This document shows positions 17,691-26,765 of a stretch of 64,000 nt of DNA, piece by piece. The translations under genes were made by a program, and so were the position numbers. Source of the stretch: Aquiflexum lacus (GTDB lineage: Bacteria > Bacteroidota > Bacteroidia > Cytophagales > Cyclobacteriaceae); NCBI RefSeq assembly GCF_015476655.1, contig NZ_JABFHF010000011.1, positions 1 to 64,000 of the forward strand. The letters run 5' to 3'. Within the stretch, counting starts at the first letter, position 1. Each line of letters begins with the position of its first letter. Below the pieces are notes generated by a model. It was not told where the DNA came from. It saw only the letters and a program-made list of their open reading frames with translations, and ran no database searches.

Positions 17691-18047
17691 CTAAAGGAAT
17701 ATTTTTTGAATATACTTTTTGACCAATGGTTTGGAAAGGTATTGCTTTACAATAGCGTAATTAGTAGCCTTAATGATGTCATTTTCGTCGACTGAACTAC
17801 TTAAAATATAAACCTCAGGAGATTTTTGTGTGGGTTTGAAAACTTCCAGAAAATCCCATCCAGTCATTTCAGGCATATTAAGATCTAAAAATAAATAGTT
17901 GGGAACGATAGTATCAATTTCATCCAAAGCTATAGATGCACTTTGGTACTTAAAAATCTTGTAAGGGACTTTTATATTTTTTGAAATCAGTTTTTCTGTT
18001 ACAAAAGTACTGATAGGATCGTCGTCAATGAGAACTATTTTTACCAT
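17691..18047 (-). CDS. Single-domain response regulator
   Basis: 118 residues from the ATG at 18047 (MVKIVLIDDDPISTFV), only a CheY-like receiver domain. The acidic pocket is IDDD (residues 7-10), the phospho-acceptor Asp is in LFLDLNMPEMTGWDF (D55), the switch S/T in YILSSSV, and the conserved lysine in YLSKPL. The NMPEMTGWDFL pattern is common in stand-alone Bacteroidota receivers paired with hybrid histidine kinases. No kinase gene is adjacent, so the partner is elsewhere. An in-frame ATG ten codons upstream is unlikely. Confidence 0.9.
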   Translation of the reverse strand: MVKIVLIDDDPISTFVTEKLISKNIKVPYKIFKYQSASIALDEIDTIVPNYLFLDLNMPEMTGWDFLEVFKPTQKSPEVYILSSSVDENDIIKATNYAIVKQYLSKPLVKKYIQKIFL

Positions 18048-18141
18048 TAAATGCAAAATAATAGATTTGAAATACACTATGAATAGGACAAAAATACATA
18101 TTTACTTGGAAATTGCAATATCCCAAGAAAAAAAAACCAAA

Positions 18142-18468
18142 TTATTTTTGTTTTTGGGTGGTTTCAAACTTCTCTTTGCCAAGTATTAAGTCAAAATACA
18201 AAATAAAATCCGATGCTAAGCTGTAAAATGGATATTGAAAAGTTGCAGGTTTATTTTTTTCATAAAAGAAATGTCCTACCCAGGCAAAACCATATCCTAC
18301 AATTGGTACAAAATATAGGATCCAATATGTGGATAATAGAATAGCTACAATGATCAGAACAAAGAAGCAGGATGTCCCAATAAAATGTAGGATTCTCGAA
18401 GTTTTATTTTGATGTTCCGATAGATAGAATGGGTAAAACTCTTTTAGGCTGTTGAATCTCTTTTCCAT
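18142..18468 (-). CDS. Mpo1-like/DUF962 membrane protein
   Basis: 108 residues. The pattern FYLSEHQNKTSRILHFIGTS at the start, two hydrophobic helices, then GYGFAWVGHFFYEKNKPATF and YSLASDFILY matches the DUF962 family. The yeast member Mpo1 is an Fe(II)-dependent dioxygenase that alpha-oxidises 2-hydroxy fatty acids; the conserved histidines (EHxN, LHFIG, GHFF) are all present here. Whether the bacterial protein has this activity is not known. Confidence 0.85.
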   Translation of the reverse strand: MEKRFNSLKEFYPFYLSEHQNKTSRILHFIGTSCFFVLIIVAILLSTYWILYFVPIVGYGFAWVGHFFYEKNKPATFQYPFYSLASDFILYFDLILGKEKFETTQKQK

Positions 18469-18499
18469 TTCGACCGATTTTAAGGTAAATACAACTAAA

Positions 18500-19057
18500 T
18501 TAATTGATGTGTTCTTGATAAGTTTGGATGATTTTATCTACTGATTTGAGTGCTCTTCTGTTTTTCTCTTTTTGACTACTTACCTCAGAAACTGCGGTGA
18601 GTCGCATCAGCATTTTATCATTTTTGGGGTCAATGAAATCCACTACAACTTGCATAAGTTCATAGTTACGGGTAGATGTCATGTTTCTTTGGTTCATAAA
18701 CCTTGGATCGTACATCCACGGGTCCCAGATTCTTCCTCCCCACATAGGATAAAGATTATTGTATATTTCTTTCTGACGTAAATCCTCATTTGAAGTGTAC
18801 CGGATGATAAGTTCGGGATTTTCTTTTTCATAAACCAATCCGCGACTTTCAAGTTGGTTTTGAATGCGATCGGAAACCATGACATCAAGATAATCGTCAT
18901 TAAATCCCTTGTGCCCGATTTCTTTGTTTAAAATCACAAAACTTAAATACTTTTTATAGGGTCTGAATTCCGTGTTTTCTTTGAAGATCTCAATGGAACT
19001 ACAAGAACTCCCCAAGATGATTAGCGGTAGTATTAAAATACGAAAATATTTTTTCAT
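18500..19057 (-). CDS. DUF4136-type lipoprotein
   Basis: 185 residues from the ATG at 19057 (MKKYFRILILPL). The signal peptide ends in a lipobox, LIILGSSC, with lipidation expected on the cysteine; the mature protein starts SSIEIF. The body resembles the DUF4136 family (envelope lipoproteins with SDRIQNQLESRGLVY and PELIIRYTS segments). Role unknown. Same direction as the Mpo1-like gene, 31 bases apart, so probably in one transcript. Confidence 0.8.
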   Translation of the reverse strand: MKKYFRILILPLIILGSSCSSIEIFKENTEFRPYKKYLSFVILNKEIGHKGFNDDYLDVMVSDRIQNQLESRGLVYEKENPELIIRYTSNEDLRQKEIYNNLYPMWGGRIWDPWMYDPRFMNQRNMTSTRNYELMQVVVDFIDPKNDKMLMRLTAVSEVSSQKEKNRRALKSVDKIIQTYQEHIN

Positions 19058-19194
19058 TTTATTTTTTATCATTAACGAATTGGATGATCAATTATTTAAA
19101 CTTTATTTCCACCAAAAAAGATTTGGATTGGCCGAAAACATGAAATTAGACACAGAATGAAACCAATTATTTTGACTTTAAATTTTGGTTAAAA

Positions 19195-19389
19195 TTAATC
19201 ATGTATGAATGCAAAAATGTCAGTAAAATGGAAATCCCTATAATTTTCGCCAGGATATAAATTTGCCCGGTATATCAGACCTCCGTCTTCGTCCCAATAG
19301 CTATCTGGATTCCAATCTGTTTGTGGTAGCATATAGAGCTTCCGGGAATGAAGCAGATAACCTTTAAAAAAATTACTTTTTAATATTTT
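19195..19389 (-). pseudogene. Possible 3' gene remnant with a frameshift
   Basis: The 382-base gap before the DUF3078 gene holds protein-like sequence on the minus strand: TDWNPDSYWDEDGGLIYRAN and YPGENYRDFHFTDIFAFIHD up to a TAA at 19195-19197. Upstream of a four-base homopolymer near 19321 the sensible reading (KGYLLHSRKLYMLPQ) is in another frame, so one single-base change would join the two. No start codon is found further up. It looks like the decayed end of a gene; the family is not recognised and the call is tentative. The remaining AT-rich sequence shows nothing. Confidence 0.3.
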
Positions 19390-19454
19390 TTCAATTTATT
19401 TTTTTATTTTTTTATTATTTAATTTGATGCTGGTTTTAATTTTAAAAAAAAGAA

Positions 19455-20360
19455 ATGAAAAAATTATTTACACTTTGTTTACTGATTAGTTGGTATCAGG
19501 TATCTTTTGCACAGGATGTAGAAGAGTTAGTAGAGCAATTAGAGGAAGCTGTCCAAGACACCACTTATTGGGATTCAGAATTCAGCGTGGGTTTAAATTT
19601 CAATCAGGCCGCTTTTTCGGGCAATTGGAAAGCGGGGGGGGTGAGTTCCATTGCATTTGGTTCTATTGCCTCAGGCAAAGCCAATTACGCTAAGGATAGA
19701 TTCAGTTGGGACAATCAAGCTGAATTTATTTATGGTTTAGTCAAAAATGAGGGTCAGGAACTCCGTAAATCCAATGACAGGATATTTTTTGATTCTAAGG
19801 TAGGTTATAAAATCAATGATAAATGGGGATATTTCGCATCACTTAATTTTATTACCCAATTCACAGATGGGTTTGATTATTCAGTAGATGAACCCATTTT
19901 GATTTCCAGTTTTTTCTCACCTGCTTTCATCACCTCAGGTTTTGGATTTGAATACAAGCCCAATGAAGAATTTGCATTGAGATTGGCACCGTTTTCTCCA
20001 AGATTTACTTTCGTGACCAATACAAACATTATCAATAATGTCCCAGAGAATTATGGAGTTCCTGCCGGGCAGACTTTAAGAACTGAGTGGTTGGCATTTC
20101 AGGTATTTATGACATGGAATAAAAAGTTTAGTGATAATCTTACGCTAAATTCCAGATACCAGATGTTTGCCAATTTGGAAACGATAACTCCAAAAACAAT
20201 TGATCATAGGCTTGACCTTACCCTTATAGCCAAAATTACAAGATATGTTGATGTTACTTTTACAAGTATCAATGTCTATGATATAGACATGACATCAGGG
20301 ATTCAGTTTAGTCAGGCCCTTGCTTTAGGTATTTTGTACAAAGTAGACAACAAAAAGTAG
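19455..20360 (+). CDS. DUF3078 outer-membrane beta-barrel protein
   Basis: 301 residues with a cleavable signal peptide (MKKLFTLCLLISWYQVSFAQ). The DUF3078 mark is LNFNQAAFSGNWKAGGVSSI near residue 47, followed by alternating amphipathic strands rich in aromatic residues and ending in YKVDNKK, consistent with a barrel in the outer membrane. The family is common in Bacteroidota and has no proven function. It has an AT-rich upstream region and its own terminator, so is probably a single-gene unit. Confidence 0.85.
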   Translation: MKKLFTLCLLISWYQVSFAQDVEELVEQLEEAVQDTTYWDSEFSVGLNFNQAAFSGNWKAGGVSSIAFGSIASGKANYAKDRFSWDNQAEFIYGLVKNEGQELRKSNDRIFFDSKVGYKINDKWGYFASLNFITQFTDGFDYSVDEPILISSFFSPAFITSGFGFEYKPNEEFALRLAPFSPRFTFVTNTNIINNVPENYGVPAGQTLRTEWLAFQVFMTWNKKFSDNLTLNSRYQMFANLETITPKTIDHRLDLTLIAKITRYVDVTFTSINVYDIDMTSGIQFSQALALGILYKVDNKK

Positions 20361-20462
20361 GTATTTGTACACCTTTTTTCGTAAAAATTTTGAATTTTAT
20401 ATTTATGTACTATTTTTGTTCTAATTGTGGTAGTTAAATAATAGTTGGTTTAGTTTTCATAA

Positions 20463-20492
20463 AAAGGGCAGGAGAGTTTCTCCTGCTTTTTT
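20463..20492 (+). terminator. Terminator downstream of the DUF3078 gene
   Basis: GCAGGAGA (20468-20475), loop GTT, TCTCCTGC (20479-20486), then TTTTTTA. It is about 100 bases behind the stop codon. Confidence 0.85.
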
Positions 20493-20498
20493 ATTTAG

Positions 20499-20525
20499 AA
20501 AAAAGCAATCCATTTGAAGGATTGC
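20499..20525 (-). terminator. Terminator of the universal stress protein gene
   Basis: On the minus strand GCAATCC-ttcaaat-GGATTGC (20505-20525) is followed by TTTTTTCT, 39 bases after the stop codon of the stress protein gene. Confidence 0.8.
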
Positions 20526-20563
20526 CTTTAAAGTTATTCTGGGCTCGTTTTAAGATCTGAATT

Positions 20564-21391
20564 CTATTTTCTGATACTGATGACCGGCAGATCGGTCATA
20601 GAAATGAGGTTTTCGGTAATGCTTGGAGAGAAATACTGCATGAGATCAGATTTTCCGGCAGTTATGACTGCAATACCATCAGCATTAAGATTTTCTGCGA
20701 ATTGAAGGATGCCCCTCTCTTCTTTAAAAGCATCTATCACAGTAATATCGTGGCTATAGTTCGCAAACTCTTTCAGGTATTCGTTACCCAGGTGACGTAT
20801 GTCATTGGTTTCAAGGAAATACGTCGGGGTATTGACATACACCATATGTATTTTGACCCCTAAAATCTCCGCAATTTTTTCAATGGTCTTGAATGAGGTT
20901 CCTGTTTCCTCTCTTAAATTAGTGGCAACCACAAGCGTTTTTAATGTTGATTTTACAGTTTTTTCCTTGACGACCACAACAGGAACTTTTGATCTTCGAA
21001 GCATACTATAAGTATTTGTTCCGAGCATGTGGTCTTTAAACCCATATTGACCGTGAGAACCCATCACGACAAGGTCTATTTTTTCGGAAGCTACAAATTC
21101 ATGGATTTTAGTATTTCCGCTATTATAAATCAATAATTTACTGGAAAGTATTCCTTTCTCTTTTGCTTTTTTGATGAGTTCATTGAGTTTGGCTTTTGCT
21201 TCTGCTATGGCTTTTTTAGTGTCAGGGAACAAATCCTCCTGTTCTTTATTGAGTTTTGACCAGTTTACAGGTGTAATGATGATATGAAGGAAGACCAATT
21301 CGGCATCGGCCTTTTTTGCTAAAGAAAATGCATAGTTCTCTGCCGCTGAAGCACAGTTAGAGAAATCTGTGGGAACGAGTATCTTTTTCAT
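20564..21391 (-). CDS. Universal stress protein, two tandem UspA domains
   Basis: 275 residues built from two UspA folds. Domain 1 (residues 1-145) starts KKILVPTDFSNCASAAENYA and keeps the ATP-binding signature GSHGQYGFKDHMLGTN (G-2x-G-9x-G-T). Domain 2 (about 150-275) ends ITAGKSDLMQYFSPSITENL, where the glycine pattern is lost, so it probably does not bind nucleotide. Tandem Usps of this type are cytoplasmic stress or energy sensors. A single gene between two terminators. Confidence 0.92.
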   Translation of the reverse strand: MKKILVPTDFSNCASAAENYAFSLAKKADAELVFLHIIITPVNWSKLNKEQEDLFPDTKKAIAEAKAKLNELIKKAKEKGILSSKLLIYNSGNTKIHEFVASEKIDLVVMGSHGQYGFKDHMLGTNTYSMLRRSKVPVVVVKEKTVKSTLKTLVVATNLREETGTSFKTIEKIAEILGVKIHMVYVNTPTYFLETNDIRHLGNEYLKEFANYSHDITVIDAFKEERGILQFAENLNADGIAVITAGKSDLMQYFSPSITENLISMTDLPVISIRK

Positions 21392-21486
21392 GGCTTTGGA
21401 ATTTTGGTTTTGCTTTCCACAAATGTACCTAAAAATTAAAGGTTTAATCCTATTTGAAATCAGTCAAAAAGATGATAAAAATCATT

Positions 21487-21517
21487 CAAAAAAAAGCCCT
21501 GGAAATATTCCAGGGCT
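21487..21517 (-). terminator. Terminator of the sucC-tRNA-Arg unit
   Basis: Minus strand: AGCCCTGGAA (21508-21517 complement), loop TAT, TTCCAGGGCT (21495-21504 complement), then eight T. It lies five bases beyond the tRNA 3' end. Confidence 0.9.
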
Positions 21518-21521
21518 TAAG

Positions 21522-21595
21522 TACGCACGGAAGGATTCGAACCCTCAACCCTCGGAGCCGAAATCCGATATTCTATCCAGTTGAACTACGCGCGC
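21522..21595 (-). tRNA. tRNA-Arg (anticodon TCG)
   Basis: 74 bases. The acceptor stem GCGCGCG pairs with CGTGCGT (with two G-U pairs) and A is the discriminator base. The D-arm is GTTCAACTGGATAGAAT, the anticodon arm TCGGA-TTTCGGC-TCCGA gives anticodon TCG, and the T-arm is GAGGG-TTCGAAT-CCTTC. CCA is not encoded. It reads CGA-type arginine codons. The 5' end is 18 bases after the sucC stop on the same strand with no terminator between, so it is probably processed from the sucC transcript. Confidence 0.93.
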
Positions 21596-21613
21596 TTATC
21601 CAATGGCAGCAAA

Positions 21614-22828
21614 TCAGGCAGAGATTGCCAATCTGACCTTTTCGGCGGCTTCTTTCAGTGTAATTGCTGAAGAAACTTTCAAACCGGATTCATCTATGAT
21701 TTTTGCGCCTTCTTCGGCATTGGTTCCTTGAAGTCTTACAATGATAGGAACCCGAATATCTCCGATAGACTTGTAGGCTTCCACTACACCGTTGGCTATT
21801 CTATCGCATCTCACAATACCACCGAAAACATTGATCAGAATGGCTTTGACATTAGGATCTTGTAGAATGATTCTGAAGCCGGCTTCTACTGTAGTTGCAT
21901 TTGCACCACCACCTACATCAAGGAAGTTTGCTGGTTCACCGCCTGAAAGCTTAATCATATCCATAGTAGCCATCGCCAATCCAGCTCCGTTTACCATGCA
22001 ACCTACGTTTCCGTCCAATTTTACATAATTCAGGCCTGATTTGCCAGCTTCTACTTCCAACGGATCTTCTTCGGCTAAATCTCTTAGCTCTGCTAGGTCT
22101 TTGTGTCTGAACAGGGCATTGTCATCCAAATTCACCTTTGCATCTACTGCAAGGATCTTATCATCCGAGGTTTTCAATACAGGGTTGATTTCAAATTGAG
22201 AAGAATCTGAGCCTATGTAAGCGTTGTATAGTGAGGAAATGAATTTCACCATTTCTTTGAAAGCCGTACCTTCCAGTCCTAGCTTAAATGCTATTTTTCT
22301 TATTTGAAAAGCCTGAAGTCCCAATTTAGGATCAATCCATTCCTTAATGATTTTTTCCGGGGTATGTTCTGCAACCTCTTCAATATCCATTCCACCTTCT
22401 GTTGAAGCCATGATCACATTGCATCCTTTGGCTCTGTCCAACAAAATCGAGAGGTAATATTCTTTTGGTTCTGATGCTCCAGGATAATAAACATCCTCAG
22501 CTACAAGCACTTTATTTACTTTTTTTCCTTCTTCACCTGTCTGAATGGTTACCAAAGTACCGCCTAGAATATTTCCTGCTTTGGTTGGAACATCTTCCAA
22601 ACTTTTAGCCAAGACAACTCCATTTGAGCCTGTTTCCTGAACTTTACCTTTTCCTCTACCACCCGCATGGATTTGAGCTTTTATGACAAACCAAGAGGTT
22701 CCTGTTGATGCGTTGAGTTTCTTAGCTGCTTCGAGCGCCTCCTCAGGACTATTGGCTACTAAGCCTTCCTGAATTCTCACCCCATAGCTTTTCAAAAGTT
22801 CTTTAGCTTGATATTCGTGTATATTCAT
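21614..22828 (-). CDS. sucC: Succinyl-CoA synthetase (ADP-forming) beta subunit
   Basis: 404 residues. The N-terminal [17 protein letters not shown] and the ATP-grasp segments [15 protein letters not shown] and [20 protein letters not shown] are typical, and the C-terminal domain has [29 protein letters not shown] and [11 protein letters not shown]. With SucD it makes ATP from succinyl-CoA in the TCA cycle. sucD is not next to it, as is usual in Bacteroidota. It reads into a tRNA-Arg gene. Confidence 0.96.
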   Translation of the reverse strand: MNIHEYQAKELLKSYGVRIQEGLVANSPEEALEAAKKLNASTGTSWFVIKAQIHAGGRGKGKVQETGSNGVVLAKSLEDVPTKAGNILGGTLVTIQTGEEGKKVNKVLVAEDVYYPGASEPKEYYLSILLDRAKGCNVIMASTEGGMDIEEVAEHTPEKIIKEWIDPKLGLQAFQIRKIAFKLGLEGTAFKEMVKFISSLYNAYIGSDSSQFEINPVLKTSDDKILAVDAKVNLDDNALFRHKDLAELRDLAEEDPLEVEAGKSGLNYVKLDGNVGCMVNGAGLAMATMDMIKLSGGEPANFLDVGGGANATTVEAGFRIILQDPNVKAILINVFGGIVRCDRIANGVVEAYKSIGDIRVPIIVRLQGTNAEEGAKIIDESGLKVSSAITLKEAAEKVRLAISA

Positions 22829-22966
22829 CCGTATGAAAATTTTTGCCCGAAGTTAAGCGCTACCAGCTTATTTTTCAAATTAACCTCTGCTCTTTTTGGT
22901 AAATAAATGTCTTTTCTGAAATTGCACGGGAATGAAATTTTATATTTGTGCTCTTTAACTCAAAAT

Positions 22967-23644
22967 ATGTTAACTGCAAAAGGAATACACAAGCACTACG
23001 GAGATTTACATGTACTCAAAGGAATTGACGTCAACATTGGTCAAGGAGAAGTGGTGTCTATCGTAGGAGCTTCAGGGGCTGGAAAAAGTACGCTTTTACA
23101 TATTTTGGGTACATTGGACCAGGCAGATAACGGTGAAGTATGGATAGCAGATACGCATGTCACCAAACTGAAAGGTGATAAAATGGCTGATTTCAGGAAC
23201 AATGAGATAGGATTTATTTTTCAATTCCACAATCTGCTTCCGGAATTCACTGCAGAGGAAAATATCATGATTCCCGGTTTGATTGCCAACAGGAAACCTG
23301 CGGATCTCAAGAATCGGGCAAGACAACTGGCAGACTTGTTGGGTTTTGTTTCAAGATTGGACCATAAACCGTCTGAATTATCTGGAGGAGAACAGCAAAG
23401 AGTTGCCGTGGCCAGGGCATTGATCAACGATCCGAAGATTATTTTTGCGGATGAACCCAGTGGCAACCTTGATTCCAAAAGTGCTGAAGCACTTCACAAA
23501 CTGTTTTTCGACCTGAGAAAAGAGTTTGGCCAATCTTTCGTGATTGTGACCCACAATCAGGAATTGGCCAAAATGGCCGACAGGATGCTGGTAATGCAGG
23601 ATGGTAAAATCTTCAGAATTGAAAGCGGATCAGGAATTGGTTAA
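22967..23644 (+). CDS. lolD: LolD-type ABC transporter ATP-binding protein
   Basis: 225 residues from the ATG at 22967 (MLTAKGIHKHYGDLHVLKG); the longer frame from 22907 has a leader unlike the family. Walker A is GASGAGKST (34-42), the signature is LSGGEQQRVAVARAL, and Walker B is IIFADEPSGNLD. The length and the EPSGNLDSK pattern fit the MacB/LolD group, which drives lipoprotein release from the inner membrane or related mechanotransmission. No LolC/E permease gene is adjacent, so the exact complex is inferred. The last 15 bases overlap the convergent bcp gene. Confidence 0.85.
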   Translation: MLTAKGIHKHYGDLHVLKGIDVNIGQGEVVSIVGASGAGKSTLLHILGTLDQADNGEVWIADTHVTKLKGDKMADFRNNEIGFIFQFHNLLPEFTAEENIMIPGLIANRKPADLKNRARQLADLLGFVSRLDHKPSELSGGEQQRVAVARALINDPKIIFADEPSGNLDSKSAEALHKLFFDLRKEFGQSFVIVTHNQELAKMADRMLVMQDGKIFRIESGSGIG

Positions 23645-24106
23645 TTTTTTGGATTCTTCTAATTGAAGTCTTTTGATCATTTCATCCACATGTGCTTTGG
23701 ACGCGAATATGTCAGAGAAAACAGCCCTTACTACATGTTCTCTATCCAGAAAATAGGTAATTCTTTTTGGAACTCGAATCAATGGGATGAGGGCGTCATA
23801 AGCATTACAAACATTCCCTTTTTCATCACTGAGCAAATCAAAGGGTAAATTATATTCTTTTTGGAATTTGATGTGGGTCTGAATATCATCTCTGCTGATT
23901 CCAATTACCGGCACATCGAGATTTCGGAAGGCCCCAAACTGATCTCTAAAATCGCAGGCTTCTGCAGTACATACTTTTGTAAAATCTTTTGGATAAAAAT
24001 AAATGATGCAGGCTTTTCCTTTACAGTCTTGTGATAATGTGAATTTTTTACCACTTGTGGATGGTAATGTAAAATCCGGTGCTTTTTTTCCTACTTTGAG
24101 AGCCAT
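23630..24106 (-). CDS. bcp: Thioredoxin-dependent thiol peroxidase (BCP/PrxQ)
   Basis: 158 residues. The peroxidatic cysteine is C46 in PKDFTKVCTAEACDFRD (PxxxTxxC), with the resolving cysteine C51 five residues on, the arrangement of atypical two-cysteine BCP peroxiredoxins. It reduces hydrogen and organic peroxides using thioredoxin. The start MALKVGKKAPDFTLPSTSG is conserved. It is convergent with lolD, overlapping by 15 bases, and followed by no separate terminator in the shared region. Confidence 0.94.
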   Translation of the reverse strand: MALKVGKKAPDFTLPSTSGKKFTLSQDCKGKACIIYFYPKDFTKVCTAEACDFRDQFGAFRNLDVPVIGISRDDIQTHIKFQKEYNLPFDLLSDEKGNVCNAYDALIPLIRVPKRITYFLDREHVVRAVFSDIFASKAHVDEMIKRLQLEESKKLTNS

Positions 24107-24314
24107 GTGAGATTTAAGATTTAAGATTTACAACAAACATGCCTGTCAGGCGAATCCTAGATTAAGTCATTACTAAAATCACTTCTACTAATGATACATT
24201 TTGGGAACCTAATTGTTTATAAAAATATTCCTGATTGCATGATTAAATTTTGAGGGGTTAATCATGTACTTGTCATTTTATAATTAGTTTTGAATCTTAA
24301 ATCAGCTCTCAATT

Positions 24315-25139
24315 TTGAATAATAAAAGTGTTCAGCACATGCTTTTGGCAGGGTTTTTATTTTCCCTGATGAATGTTTCGGTAAAATTGATACCGCATAT
24401 TCCTGCTATCGAAATTATTTTGTTCCGTTCAGTATTCAGTTTGGTTTTGACCTATATTTTATTGAAGAAAGAAAATCTCCCGGTTCTTGGTTCCAATAAA
24501 AAACTCCTGATCATCAGAGGTATCGCTGGTTCAATTGGGCTCATGGCATTTTTTTACACCTTACAGAATATCCCATTGGCGAGTGCAGTTACCTTGAATT
24601 ATCTTGCACCAGTATTTACTACCATTCTGGGAATATTTATCGTTAAGGAAAAAGTACAGGCAAGGCAGTTTTTATATTTTGGTGTTTCGTTCCTTGGTGT
24701 TATTGTCATCGAAGGATTCGACCCCAGAATATCTACCTTTGATCTGAGTATTGCCCTGATAGCCTCTTTGGCCATGGGTGTAGCTTACAATGTGATCCGA
24801 AAACTCAATACCACGGAGCATCCTTTGGTGATCATGTTTTATTTCCCCTTGATAACAATACCCATTGCAGCGGTGGCAAGCTATTATTTTTGGGTTTTGC
24901 CATCTGGTTGGGATTGGGTGATTCTATTGGCAGTAGGCTTATTGACGCAATTTGCGCAATATTTTATGACTTTAGCTTACCAAAATGCACAACTGTCCAA
25001 AGTGGCAAGTTTAAGTTATGTAGGTATTATCTATGCCCTAGGCTTTGGATTTTTTATTTTTGGGGAAACGTACAGTTTGGTGGTGTTTTTCGGTATGGCA
25101 TTGGTGCTCATGGGAGTAATATTAAATATTTTTAAGTAG
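24315..25139 (+). CDS. EamA/DMT-family membrane transporter
   Basis: 274 residues with ten hydrophobic helices in two EamA repeats: helices 1-5 from MLLAGFLFSLMNVSVKLIPH, with NIPLASAVTLNYLAPVFTTI ending the first repeat, and the second ending YVGIIYALGFGFFIFGE. This matches the drug/metabolite transporter superfamily of metabolite exporters; the substrate is unknown. The frame starts with TTG at 24315; an ATG at 24339 is an alternative. Single gene. The bases before it (24116-24140) have AGATTTAAGATTTAAGATTT, a short tandem repeat. Confidence 0.87.
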   Translation: MNNKSVQHMLLAGFLFSLMNVSVKLIPHIPAIEIILFRSVFSLVLTYILLKKENLPVLGSNKKLLIIRGIAGSIGLMAFFYTLQNIPLASAVTLNYLAPVFTTILGIFIVKEKVQARQFLYFGVSFLGVIVIEGFDPRISTFDLSIALIASLAMGVAYNVIRKLNTTEHPLVIMFYFPLITIPIAAVASYYFWVLPSGWDWVILLAVGLLTQFAQYFMTLAYQNAQLSKVASLSYVGIIYALGFGFFIFGETYSLVVFFGMALVLMGVILNIFK

Positions 25140-25271
25140 TGCGGTTACATTTTCCAAATTTGTTCCAATGGTCTTGGATTTTCCAAAAGTCGGATAAAAA
25201 ATATCAAGTAAGAAAGGATTAAGAAAGTAAACAGTAAATTTGAAGACTATAAATTTTGTATTGTATTCTAC

Positions 25272-26765
25272 ATGAAAATCACAAAAGACCTTTATCAGAG
25301 TTCATTGGCACTCCTGACAGATTTCTATCAGTTGACGATGGCCTATGCCTATTGGAAATCCGGGAAGGCAGAACAAGAGGCAGTTTTTAACCTTTTTTTC
25401 CGTAAGAATCCATTTCAGGGTGGATTTACTTTGGCAGCCGGTCTTGATTATGTTATTGATTTTTGTCGAAATTTCCATTTTGATCAGGATGACTTGGAGT
25501 ACTTGGCACAAATGAAAAACGGAGATGGAACTGCCACTTTTGAACCTGATTTCATTGAATATCTTGAGCAAATGGAATTTCAATGTGACTTGGAAGCAGT
25601 GGAAGAGGGTACGGTGGTTTTTCCACATACCCCGATGGTAAAAGTGACGGGTCCATTGATTCAATGTCAGTTATTGGAAACACCTTTGCTCAACATCATG
25701 AACTTTCAGACCTTGATAGCAACCAAAGCAGCCAGAATTACCTATGCTGCCAAGGGGGATTCAGTACTTGAATTTGGCCTGAGAAGGGCACAGGGGATTG
25801 ATGGTGCCTTGGCTGCCAGTAGGGCATCATACATTGGCGGCTGTTCTGCTACCAGTAATGTCATGGCCGGAAAGCTTTTTGGAATACCTGTCTCTGGAAC
25901 ACATGCCCACAGTTGGATCATGTCTTTTGATACTGAATTAGAAGCTTTTGAGGCTTATGCTGATGCTTTTCCGGATAAATGTGTGTTTTTGGTGGATACC
26001 TATGATACCATCAACGGAATAAAAAATGCCATTGAAGTTGGAAAAATTCTCAGGGAAAAAGGCAAGGAAATGTTGGGAATCAGAATCGATTCCGGTGATT
26101 TGGCCTATTACAGTAATATTGCTAGGGAAATGCTGGACAAGGCAGGATTTCCCAATGCAAAAATTGTCGCTTCAAATGACTTGGACGAGCAAATTATTTC
26201 TTCCCTGAAAATTCAGGAGGCATCCATAGATGTATGGGGCGTAGGTACCAAACTCGTAACCGCCTACGATCAACCTGCCTTAGGGGCGGTCTACAAACTT
26301 TCTGCCATCAAAAACAAAGATGGAGACTGGGAACCTAAAGTCAAGGTTTCCCAACAATCCATCAAAATCAATATTCCAGGAGAACATAATGCCATTCGCT
26401 TTATCCGAAATGGGAAAGCTGTTGCTGATATGATTTATTTAGAAACAGAAGACCTTTCAAAAACATCATTTACCATTATTGATCCAATTGATCCAACCAA
26501 AAGAAAGAAGATCATGACCAAGGGCTTGGAGCAGGATAAACTCTTAAAGCCTATCTTTATTGCGGGTCAAAAGGTATATGAAAGACCAAACCTGGATCAG
26601 ATTAAAGAAAATGCGCAGAGGAATCTGAATTTATTTGACAAAGCCCATAAACGGTTGATCAATCCCCATGTATATCCTGTAGGCTTAGAAGAAAACCTCT
26701 ACCAACTAAGGACTGATTTGGTTTTTAAAATGAAGAATTATGACGGAGAAGAAAGTAATATTTAG
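25272..26765 (+). CDS. pncB: Nicotinate phosphoribosyltransferase
   Basis: 497 residues. It joins nicotinate and PRPP, with ATP hydrolysis, to nicotinate mononucleotide, the first step of the Preiss-Handler NAD salvage route. Family marks: LLTDFYQLTMAYAYWKSGKA at the N-terminus, FGLRRAQGIDGALAASRASY, GTHAHSWIMSFDTE (with the histidine that is phosphorylated in studied members), FLVDTYDTINGIKNA, and the phosphate-site GIRIDSGDLAYYS. The length is that of the longer bacterial class. The 3' end overlaps the PRPP synthetase gene by 26 bases, implying translational coupling of an enzyme with the supplier of its cosubstrate. Confidence 0.93.
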   Translation: MKITKDLYQSSLALLTDFYQLTMAYAYWKSGKAEQEAVFNLFFRKNPFQGGFTLAAGLDYVIDFCRNFHFDQDDLEYLAQMKNGDGTATFEPDFIEYLEQMEFQCDLEAVEEGTVVFPHTPMVKVTGPLIQCQLLETPLLNIMNFQTLIATKAARITYAAKGDSVLEFGLRRAQGIDGALAASRASYIGGCSATSNVMAGKLFGIPVSGTHAHSWIMSFDTELEAFEAYADAFPDKCVFLVDTYDTINGIKNAIEVGKILREKGKEMLGIRIDSGDLAYYSNIAREMLDKAGFPNAKIVASNDLDEQIISSLKIQEASIDVWGVGTKLVTAYDQPALGAVYKLSAIKNKDGDWEPKVKVSQQSIKINIPGEHNAIRFIRNGKAVADMIYLETEDLSKTSFTIIDPIDPTKRKKIMTKGLEQDKLLKPIFIAGQKVYERPNLDQIKENAQRNLNLFDKAHKRLINPHVYPVGLEENLYQLRTDLVFKMKNYDGEESNI

